Shown here one piece after another: positions 1 to 6,835 of a stretch of DNA of 13,951 nt; the first letter of the stretch is position 1; each line of letters begins with the position of its first letter. The DNA is from Podochytrium sp. JEL0797 (Eukaryota > Chytridiomycota > Chytridiomycetes > Chytridiales > Chytriomycetaceae). The notes under the pieces are model-generated. The model saw only the letters and a program-made list of their open reading frames with translations. It did not search any database and was not told the DNA's origin. A program made the position numbers and the translations under genes. The stretch covers positions 1 to 13,951 of the forward strand of contig JADGJG010000699.1 in NCBI GenBank assembly GCA_027596195.1, written 5' to 3'.

Positions 1-495
1 CGTATTGTTGTTGTTTCGTCTTACGCCAACTGGCGCGCCCCAACCACCGGAATCGATTACACCAGCCTCACTCAGCCCAAACCCGACTTCTCTGCCATGA
101 TCCTCTACGGTCAAAGCAAGTTTGCCAACATCCTCTTTGCGACCCATCTGAACCACTTGTATGAAGACAAAATCATTGTCAATTCGCTTCACCCCGGCGC
201 TGTTGAGACAGAATTGATGCGTCCTGAAAAGTACACCTTCTTATGGTTCCTGACGAGAGTGATTCCCACACAAACGGTGACCAAATGGATGGTTGGAAAG
301 ATGTTGACGGCGCAGGAGGGAGCGTTTGCTTCGCTTTACGCCGCGACGCACAAGGAGGTTGTGGAGAAAAACATTCGAGGAAAATACATTGTCCCGTATG
401 GCGCGGTGTCGGATGATCACCACCCGCTGGCCATGGACTTGGAACAAGCTCAAAAGTTGTGGACCTACAGTGAGCAAGTGTGCTCCAACTTTTGA
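1..495 (+). CDS. Short-chain dehydrogenase/reductase (retinol dehydrogenase-like), C-terminal part
   Basis: The frame is open from base 1 to the stop at 493-495, giving 164 residues with the N-terminal half outside the window. It opens with RIVVVSS, the strand that carries the catalytic Ser of SDR enzymes. The active-site motif YGQSK (Tyr-x-x-x-Lys) lies at about residues 37-41, followed by FANILFATHL, and then NSLHPGAVETEL, the usual Pro-Gly turn after the sixth strand. This order matches NAD(P)-dependent classical SDRs of the retinol dehydrogenase/WW-oxidoreductase-like type, which oxidise or reduce alcohol and carbonyl groups on lipids or other small molecules. The Rossmann GxxxGIG motif would lie upstream of the window, so cofactor and substrate cannot be read. 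The first ATG at 97 is internal: the catalytic strand lies upstream of it in the same frame. No intron is needed in the visible part. The family call is firm; the substrate is unknown. Confidence 0.88.
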   Translation, partial: RIVVVSSYANWRAPTTGIDYTSLTQPKPDFSAMILYGQSKFANILFATHLNHLYEDKIIVNSLHPGAVETELMRPEKYTFLWFLTRVIPTQTVTKWMVGKMLTAQEGAFASLYAATHKEVVEKNIRGKYIVPYGAVSDDHHPLAMDLEQAQKLWTYSEQVCSNF

Positions 496-553
496 GTGTC
501 GCGTTTCACAAAAGTGAATGGAGACGCGGTATTACCCGTTTTAATTCGAGAAG

Positions 554-746
554 AAAAAATATGCCTCTTTTATCGCTACCAGCTGATTGAGAAGGGTTGC
601 TCTCCGACTTTCGCGAGTGGAACTGAAACCAAAAATTTTCCATGACGGAGGACCACTGGCAACGACTCTACATCCTGAGCTTGGAGATTGAGCTGCATTC
701 TATCAATATCGCGATAACCCATACACTTCGTGGGTTTTTGGTTTGA
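554..746 (+). pseudogene. Decayed duplicate of the 5' end of the 854-1808 gene
   Basis: The stretch from about 554 to 690 resembles 754-900 in the same orientation. Shared blocks are the leader CTCTCCGA..TTCGCGAG.GGAA and, after an ATG at 642, a frame that starts MTEDHWQRLYILSLE, against MRGDHWQHLYILGLE at 854. After this match the upstream frame continues for about 20 unrelated residues and stops at 744-746. It therefore looks like a partial tandem duplication of the promoter and first codons, offset by 212 bp and now decayed. It could still be transcribed as a 34-codon upstream ORF of the downstream gene. The similarity is seen directly; calling it a relic is inference. Confidence 0.6.
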
Positions 747-853
747 TTCGTCAAAGAAAAAAGAATGCTTTAGCTTACAAATTAATGACTGAAAGCGGAA
801 CTCTCCGATTTCCGCGAGCGGAAACGGAAATCAAAACAAACCCAAAAAACATA

Positions 854-1808
854 ATGAGGGGAGACCACTGGCAACACCTTTACATCCTCGGCCTTGAATC
901 CCACAACAGAATCGAGCTCCAATCCCTCGCCACCACAAGAGAAATCCACTCCCTCGAGAACGACATCACTCTTCTCCAAGCCAGCGTCGATGAACTCGAA
1001 TCCCTCGCATTTGAACACAAGATCCCCTTCCCGCACCCCTCGCCACCGACACCACCGGAAACCAAAACTCACGAAACCCAACCACCCCACAATTCTATTT
1101 CCATAACCCCGTCCTTCTCTACACCATCCGCCCCCCACCTCCCCAACGGCCACCCCAACACCGACTCCTTCCGCGCCTGGACAGACTGCATTCGCCTCGT
1201 CTGTCCCACATTCGTTTCCCACCCGGCCGCAAGTCTGCGATACAAGCAATTCAGAATCGAGCAGGGAATCCCACATGTTTTGGTGGCCAAAGAGCGACCC
1301 GTTGGTTCGACGTTCAAGGCGCGTCCGGTGGGTGCGATCCCGGAAAACAGACTTGTCGAGTTTTTGGAGTTTATGCGTGGGTATTATGGGGATGTAGAGG
1401 ATTGGGGTGGGGTTTGTTGTGAGAGGTCTGGTGGTGTTACGGTCGGAGCTGTGAGTGGCGGTGAACGCGACGAGGGATTCCACATGATTCCGTACAACCA
1501 GTTAAGTTGCATCAAAGTTTCTAGCTCCTAATTAACGCACTTGTACCCCACACAGACTCGTTCAAAACATCATGCCCATATTCAAACTCATGTCCGCAGA
1601 CGACCGACTCTTCATCAAAATCGGAGCCAAGCGGTGGTTGAAGGGCGAATTGGGACCAGACAAGTTTGGGCAATGCATTATTCCAGCGACGAATTCGAGG
1701 GTGCGTACGTTTGCGGTTCCGCGGCAATGTGTGAAATCGTTTCTAGTTTGGATGTCGAGGGAACTGAAGCGGTGTTTTCCTGAGCATGATGTGAAGAGAG
1801 TTGTTTGA
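854..1808 (+). CDS. Hypothetical protein, two exons (299 aa)
   Basis: I do not recognise this family. The exons are 854-1500 and 1556-1808, with a 55-nt intron at 1501-1555 (donor GTTAAG, a CTAAT/TTAAC branch-like site near 1528-1535, acceptor CACACAG). The splice keeps frame (CA|A, Gln) and gives 900 coding nt. The protein has a short predicted coiled coil (about residues 30-55, rich in Leu/Glu), a Pro/Thr/Ser-rich linker (about 60-105), and two globular segments (about 110-185 and 215-299). Both segments contain an A[IV]P....V..FL..M pattern, AIPENRLVEFLEFM in the first and AVPRQCVKSFLVWM in the second, which may be an internal repeat. ATG 854 was chosen over the in-frame alternative start at 743 because a decayed upstream copy shows its own ATG at the aligned position. 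No signal peptide or membrane segment is visible. The gene ends 99 bp from the convergent small gene. Confidence 0.62.
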
Positions 1809-1838
1809 ACGCGTTTTGATTTGCGGAATAATATTGGC

Positions 1839-1844
1839 TTTATT
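1839..1844 (-). terminator. Probable polyadenylation signal (AATAAA) of the 1908-2258 gene
   Basis: The reverse strand reads AATAAA 64 nt beyond the stop codon of the small minus-strand gene. It lies inside the 99-bp convergent spacer that also holds the 3' end of the plus-strand gene. A single hexamer is weak evidence by itself, but the position is typical. Confidence 0.4.
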
Positions 1845-1907
1845 TGGGCACAACAACCTCATTTCTCACACCAGCATCAAGAAACCAAAAATTGATCCAT
1901 TCAGAGA

Positions 1908-2258
1908 TCACTGGTGATAATTGCGAATCACGGAATACTTCTTGTTCCCATGTCTCGCCTCAGATGACTGCTTGCTCCCCGACACGCCCACCGTGCGGGA
2001 CTTGATGTCGCGCACCTCGTCCTTGGGCACAGCACCAACCACCTTGTGCTTCTTCTTCGTCGTCTTTCCCGCAAACTCGTTCGCGTTCTCAAAGTCGCAC
2101 TCGAGGTACTTTTCTTGCAACAGTCCTTCGTGTTCGTTGTTGATGGATTCGAGGCGCGTCATGAATTCGCGCGAGGATCTGAGAAAGTGACGGAGGTTGT
2201 CTGTGACTTCTTTGACGAGTGGAGCAAACTCGGAAGTGGGGCGAGATGAGGATGGCAT
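1908..2258 (-). CDS. Hypothetical small protein, 116 aa
   Basis: I do not recognise this family. The start at 2258 (protein begins MPSSSRPTSEF) was chosen because it has a purine at -3, and the extension of the frame upstream offers only a GTG, not an ATG. The N-terminal half (about residues 12-60) is strongly helical and charged, with VTDNLRHFLRSSREFMTRLE and repeated Glu/Leu spacing, as in a short coiled-coil subunit. The C-terminal half is basic and low in hydrophobics (TTKKKHKVVG, and an end rich in Lys/Arg/Ser) and is probably disordered. No signal peptide or membrane helix is present. Its start lies 125 bp downstream of the stop of the transporter gene on the same strand. It may be a small subunit of a larger complex, but nothing in the sequence says which. 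Confidence 0.55.
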   Translation of the reverse strand: MPSSSRPTSEFAPLVKEVTDNLRHFLRSSREFMTRLESINNEHEGLLQEKYLECDFENANEFAGKTTKKKHKVVGAVPKDEVRDIKSRTVGVSGSKQSSEARHGNKKYSVIRNYHQ

Positions 2259-2377
2259 TTCTGGCGTGTTTTTTATTTGCCAGTGTGAGAAAAAAGTGGG
2301 TGTATTTTGACGAATTTTTCCGAGTTTTCTCACAGAAAGGAAAGCCACGCATTAAAAATCTTGATCTAACCAGCTGA

Positions 2378-2383
2378 TTTATT
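2378..2383 (-). terminator. AATAAA directly after the transporter stop codon
   Basis: On the reverse strand the TGA stop (2386-2384) is followed at once by AATAAA. This could be the polyadenylation signal and would imply a very short 3' untranslated region, fitting the tight 125-bp spacing to the next gene. The motif is AT-rich and may be chance. Confidence 0.35.
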
Positions 2384-4329
2384 TCAAATATGCGCCGTCG
2401 CACGACGCGCTTTGGGAATATAAAACCTGGACAACCCATACTGCACCACCGCCGACCCAAAACAAAGTCCCGCCACCAAGAAAAAGAATCCCTCCCGCGT
2501 CCACCTCGTCCCTTCCACACCCAACGTCCCCTTCATCATCGCCGCTGCCATAAACGCCCCCGTCCCAAGCGTAAACAACCACAGCGATGCGCACAATGAT
2601 TTGGTCGACTTGCCGACCTCCACGTAACAAAAATTGAGTCCAGAGATGGCAAAGAGGCATTCTCCGACGGTGATGAGGAAGTAGATGAGGATTTCCCAGG
2701 TGATGGAGGTGGAGGAGTGGCATGTGTCGATCGGTTGTCCGTCGGTGCAGTTTGCGTTCACAGTGCGTTGGAGAAGGGCAGCCATAATGAACGCGACGCC
2801 TCCAATGAATTCACCGAGAATCATGCGTTGGAGGAGTCCAAACTTTTCCGTGCCGAACCGTCTGTCAATGGTGGGGAACACAAAGTTTGTGAACAACGGC
2901 GCGAGGACAATGATAAAGATGGGACCCCATATGCTGTTGGTCGTCTCGGTCGCAAAGAAGGATGTGGCCTTGTCGCCACCGAAGGGGATCGTCATTTGGT
3001 TGCCCATGTCAAACAGAGTCGATCCGTTTTGGTTGAAAGCCATCCAGAAGACGGGGCAAGGCCAGATAGCGCCAACGACTTTGGCAAGGTCCATCATTTC
3101 AACGACGCTGCCTTCGGATTTTTCTTCGCAAGTCTGTGTGTCGTGTCACGAAATAGAGTTTTGTCAGCAGGCGAAGAAAAAGAAGAAACTCCCGCCAAAT
3201 ACCTTCTTGTACGCCTCCTCAACAGTCGCCTTACTTCCAAACCGATTCTTGAGATAACACCCAGCCGTTTTGAAAATATCCGTCAACACAAACTTTCCCG
3301 TCGCGGGAACGATCCGATAATACTTATATCCGGCCAAAAACACGCCAATAGCGGCAGCCATGAAACAAGTGAGCATCAAGAAGGCTTGCGGGTATCCGTT
3401 TCCAATGGGCTCGACACCTGATTCCGCCCATGCGGCAAGCGTGTCGTTGGGAACAGTGAAGAACGTCTGTTTTTGAATCGTTGGCGACGTGTAGGACGCG
3501 AGAACGGCGCCCACGTTGATGGACATGTAGACTGAGAATGGTCAGTATTGCGAAAGAGGAGAATAACTTGGAGGAGGCAACTCACAGTAGTTGTAAAATT
3601 TCTGCAACCCAGACTTCTGCGATTCGAGAAACTGGTCGCCGCCATGGGCCGAAACGCATGGCTTGATTCCACCAGTTCCGATAGCTAAAGAATGAATTAG
3701 TTGGGGAATCAAGGAGAGAATTTTGTTGGTATTGACTCACCCACAAACACGAGGCCCAACAACGGACCCACGCGATCCAAATGGGTTGTTTCAACACCCA
3801 TAATCGTTGGCCAAGAAGTAATCGTGAGCAGCGCAAACCCGAAAACGTACACGCCCCCCAGAATCACAATGGTCCAGAATTTGTTCCAAAAAGAGTCCGA
3901 TACGATGGCACCAAGAATCGGTGTGTAATACGAAAGGCCTTGGAAAATGTGGTATCTAATCGAGGTGGGTCATTTGGGGAGGTCGTAAAAAAAAATGAAG
4001 GGAGAGATGGCACACTCACAACTGATTCGCCTCTTCGCCGGCATGGAACCCCAGTTGGAATTTGAGAAAGTTTTTGAGAATCGGCATCAATCCGTAGTTG
4101 CAGAATCGTTCGCCGAGCTCGTTCGGAATGATCTGCGTTTAACCTGATAAGTATAAAATTCTCGAAACGCCACGAAACGACTCACAAAGTAAACACCAAA
4201 CGGCATCCGGTTTGGATTCAGCGCCAGCTTGGCATCAATCTCCTTGTTCATATCCGACTCAAGCTGACGCAGCCGTTGCTGCTCTGGGCTCAAATTCAGC
4301 CCAGCGAGATCTTCAATGTGTTTGCTCAT
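2384..4329 (-). CDS. Proton-coupled oligopeptide transporter, POT/PTR2 family (549 aa, six exons)
   Basis: The exons on the reverse strand are 4329-4186, 4132-4020, 3955-3741, 3684-3586, 3531-3203 and 3133-2384. The introns are 53, 64, 56, 54 and 69 nt; four donors read GTGAGT and one GTATTT, and all end in AG. The spliced frame is continuous for 1650 nt. Family signatures are clear. ELGERFCNYG (residues 53-62) matches the POT ExxERFxYYG motif, whose Glu and Arg couple proton and peptide movement. GTGGIKPCVSAHGGDQF (160-176) is the second POT signature, with His where Phe is usual. YFYMSINVGAVL follows (about 189-200), and WPCPVFWMAFNQNGS (324-338) is the conserved helix-7 region. Length and hydrophobic pattern suit about 12 membrane helices in the plasma membrane, importing di- and tripeptides with protons. 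The hydrophilic N-terminus (1-48) is on exon 1. The long loop around residues 285-312 (rich in Lys/Glu) is probably cytoplasmic. Start ATG 4329 has A at -3. Confidence 0.93.
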
Positions 4330-4727
4330 ATTTCCGATTGAATTTATTGAGCTCGTGTTGTGGTTTATATTGTGTTCTCCCAGTTTAATTCGAACCTTGT
4401 TTAATTATTAACGTAAACGCGGGGGTGAAAATGAACGAGAGATGCGGGACTAACCGGGAGGCAGTGATTTGCAGCGTGGGATTCGGACCTTAACTGCTTG
4501 GTGGCGCTTTTGGTGGCTTCACTTTTCTTTCCTCTTTTAATAATTGAAGTAGAAAATCTCGCGTCGACACAAGGCCTCTACGCGTTTCAGGCTTCTCCAA
4601 GTTTTTTAAAGGGACACTTTCTAGTGAACGGCATCTTTTAACGAAATTCCAATGGAGAGAATCTGGAAACTCCGCAAAGAATTTTGTTCGTCATCCAAAC
4701 CCCAGGCGATTTTTCTCCGATCGCCCC
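4330..4727. other. Non-coding spacer, including the probable transporter promoter
   Basis: No credible coding frame was found on either strand. The part next to the transporter start (4330-4420) is AT-rich, with a TTTAATTATTAACG stretch near 4398-4411, and is the likely core promoter. The rest (4420-4727) has mixed composition with no repeat, tRNA fold or clear similarity to the F-box relics further right. A short GGTCCGAATCC on the reverse strand near 4480 looks like a tRNA T-loop but lacks pairing stems. Confidence 0.5.
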
Positions 4728-5517
4728 TCAAATAAAAGAAAGAAGCGCGAAGAGAGGGATCTGATGATTGCGGAAGATGACGCTGTTGCTGACAGCTGGA
4801 TCCGGGGAAGAATGGAGGAGGTGGATAAATTTAACTAAACCATAACTGGGATACCATTCAATTGTTTTATGCATCTCAACTCTCCATCCACTTTTTATGA
4901 GCGCAGTTGCCAACTTAATGAAGCATCGTCCTTCTGCGCAGCTGTGCGCGCATCTTAAGTAGAAAACAACGCGCTGAATCCTCGCCTTTGGCAAGACCTG
5001 CGACAGCAGGTGGAAGCTCGCCTCTAGCACAAAATCATCGGAGTCAGGATCAACCAGGAAAAAATCTCTCGCAGATCCCGGCATCGCTGCAGAGGTGAGC
5101 CGGCGTTTCCATCTGCAACACGGCCACGTTCCCACAGGCTAATATCGATGCCATTTCAATGGAGTGGACATACTCAGGGATGATCAATCTTCGAACTTTG
5201 ATTCCTCCTGAAGAGAGCATTTTGATGCTATTTGGGGAATTCCTATTGTCCCGCGCAAGTCTACTGCAGTGAAGAGGACAGGACGAATGGAGTCAAACTC
5301 ATTAGAGGAAAACGGGGGTGTATTGACGACTCCGCCGAATCGCTCCAAAAAGCGAATACTTGTACTCAAGCACCAGATGTTTCGACGGAATCACCTCCAG
5401 CCCGTTCCCGTAATTAAATGGAATATAAAGATCTGGCCAAGATGCCCATGGAGTTCTCACTAACTGCGTTCCATAAAGTGACAATATTATTGTTTCGCAT
5501 CGTCTCCAAGATACCAC
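4728..5517 (-). pseudogene. F-box gene relic, frameshifted and lacking its N-terminus
   Basis: Reverse-strand translation in successive frames follows the intact F-box protein at 5759-6769. One segment has WPDLY and EVIPSKHLVLEYKY (about 5450-5345), against WPDLH and EMIPSNHLVLVYKY in the intact copy. The next has RFLERFGGVVNT and RPVLFTAVDL (about 5350-5260). The next has KVRRL and MASILACGNVAVL (about 5210-5120). The last has QVLPKARIQRVVF and ALIKSGWRVE (about 5010-4870). Matching segments fall in different frames, so there are at least two frameshifts, and the region for the F-box itself is missing. It cannot give a full protein. It is a tandem duplicate that has decayed. Confidence 0.82.
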
Positions 5518-5577
5518 CCTCCTTCGGTGTGTTACGACAAATAAGAGATTCTTTCCGCAGATTCACCCACAGATTAA

Positions 5578-5630
5578 ACACCAGCAATTTCGCCGAATCT
5601 CTCCAAAAAACGAATTGTTCAATAGTGCTA
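5578..5630 (-). pseudogene. Short internal relic of the F-box gene
   Basis: The reverse strand around 5625-5590 encodes FWRDSAKLL in one frame and, in the neighbouring frame, LERFGEIAG, close to LERFGGVAN of the intact gene. At the DNA level CGCCGAATCTCTCCAAAAAA matches CGCCGAATCGCTCCAAAAAG of the 4728-5517 relic. It lies on the wrong side of the C-terminal relic at 5640-5758 to belong to the same copy in normal order. It therefore represents another partial duplicate or an internal rearrangement. The match is short. Confidence 0.5.
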
Positions 5631-5639
5631 TCTTTTATC

Positions 5640-5758
5640 GTTGTAACGTTAAAGAAAAAGTGTGCTTCTTAATCTTTGCCAAGTCACAACTCACGGATGC
5701 TCTCCATCCACCATTTACGAGCCCACTTGCGAAATTGGTAAACGCATTGAATGGTAGT
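5640..5758 (-). pseudogene. C-terminal relic of the F-box gene
   Basis: The reverse strand at about 5745-5690 reads FASGLVNGGWRAS, against LGGALVKNGWRVE near the C-terminus of the intact gene. The shared forward-strand DNA block CTCTCCATCCA...ACGAGC.CAC occurs here (about 5699), in the intact gene (about 5830) and in the larger relic (about 4881). The rest of this copy is missing or unrecognisable. It abuts the stop codon of the intact gene, as expected for a head-to-tail array. Confidence 0.6.
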
Positions 5759-6769
5759 CTAAAGGATGCCGCGCTTCCACACGACGCCGTTATTAGCGCA
5801 CAATCCTTCCTCACTGCCACCCGTTTCCACTCTCCATCCATTTTTCACGAGCGCACCTCCCAACGCAATGACGACATCGCGCTTAGCCAAAACACTCTGA
5901 TGATGGCTTGTAAAGGAGAAAGAAACGCTCTGCACCCTCGTCTTGGGTAAGGCTTGCGGCAATGACCTGAACAAGGCCTCGAACGCAGAAATTGTAGAGG
6001 TAACATGCGCTACACTGAAAGAAAGTTCTCGCAGATCCGCGCAACCTTCCAAGAGCTCACAAGGAAACTCATCGCGAGTCTCCATTTTCACCCGCAACAT
6101 GACCACGTTGCCGCAAGCTAATATCGATGCCAATTCACTGACTCCAATCTGATCAAGAATGGTCAATCTTCGAACTTTTTTACCTCCTCCCGACAACATT
6201 TTGACGGTGTGGCATATTTCGGCAATAATGCCCTTGGCCTGCCCTTTTATCAAGTACAAGTCTACCGCATTGGCGAGGACGGGACGAGTGGAGTTAAACG
6301 TTTTGGAGGTAAAAACGGTCGTGTTCGCGACTCCGCCGAAGCGCTCCAGAAAGCGAAGGTATTTGTACACAAGCACCAGATGGTTGGACGGAATCATTTC
6401 CAAATGTCCCCAAGGGTTGGATAGAATATGAAGATCTGGCCAGGTTTCCCTCGGGCGTCGCTCGAACCGTGTTCCAACGTCGTAAACGGTTTGGGAGACG
6501 TATTTGATGGCGGGGACAGCGTGACAGAGGGCAAAGAGATGTCGAACTTGAAGAAACGAAGCGATGCGTTCGAGGACCTCCGTTGGTAACGATTGCAGTG
6601 AGCGTAAACCGGTTGGTATCAGGCGAGAAGCTGGGACTAGTTGAGTTGCAAACGGGTCTGCAATCTCCTTCAGCAGCGGAAGACTCAGAATGCCGCGGAG
6701 AATATTGATTTCGCTGAGAGCGGAAGCGAGTTTGGCTTCGAGAACTTGGATGCGATTCGAGGGGTTCAT
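5759..6769 (-). CDS. F-box protein, intact array member (336 aa)
   Basis: This is a single uninterrupted frame with ATG at 6769 and stop at 5759. Residues 5-30 (RIQVLEAKLASALSEINIL) form a short coiled coil. Residues about 58-98 contain SLPTEVLERIASFLQVRHLF followed by LCHAV..IKYVSQ, which fits an F-box: Leu-Pro, then a helix ending in a Phe-Leu, then a cysteine-containing helix. F-box proteins normally bind Skp1 and bring substrates to SCF ubiquitin ligases in the nucleus or cytosol. The remaining 240 residues have scattered Leu-rich segments such as VRRLTI..ASILACGNVVMLRV and CADLRELSF, suggestive of irregular LRR-like repeats for substrate binding, though no canonical repeat is clear. The gene is divergent from the sterol reductase gene with 66 bp between the starts, and it is followed by broken copies of itself. 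The F-box assignment is probable; the target is unknown. Confidence 0.78.
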   Translation of the reverse strand: MNPSNRIQVLEAKLASALSEINILRGILSLPLLKEIADPFATQLVPASRLIPTGLRSLQSLPTEVLERIASFLQVRHLFALCHAVPAIKYVSQTVYDVGTRFERRPRETWPDLHILSNPWGHLEMIPSNHLVLVYKYLRFLERFGGVANTTVFTSKTFNSTRPVLANAVDLYLIKGQAKGIIAEICHTVKMLSGGGKKVRRLTILDQIGVSELASILACGNVVMLRVKMETRDEFPCELLEGCADLRELSFSVAHVTSTISAFEALFRSLPQALPKTRVQSVSFSFTSHHQSVLAKRDVVIALGGALVKNGWRVETGGSEEGLCANNGVVWKRGIL

Positions 6770-6835
6770 TTACAAAAAAGATTTTTGCCGATCTCCATCG
6801 ATCCCTCCTTTTGTCATCACCGACCAGCATTGGAT
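6770..6835. promoter_or_regulatory. Compact bidirectional promoter region
   Basis: Only 66 bp separate the start codons of the F-box gene (-) and the sterol reductase gene (+). All upstream signals for both must therefore lie here or inside the coding parts. The stretch holds a T/A-rich start (TTACAAAAAAGATTTTTGCC) and a C/T-rich tract (CCCTCCTTTTGTCATC) near the plus-strand start. No TATA box is evident. The function is inferred from the gene layout. Confidence 0.45.

Noticed and set aside
782..1483. 233-codon minus-strand frame opposite the unrecognised gene
   Set aside because: The plus-strand frame has a supported splice junction, a duplicated 5' end and sensible domain layout. The minus-strand frame is low-complexity (Gly/Val-rich) over the Pro-rich linker.
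2717..3421. 234-codon plus-strand frame within the transporter gene
   Set aside because: It is antisense to the POT exons and spans a supported intron (3134-3202). Its translation has no family motif.
4465..4500. Possible tRNA T-arm on the reverse strand
   Set aside because: GGTCCGAATCC looks like a T-loop, but the five-base stem does not pair, and no anticodon or acceptor arm was found around it.
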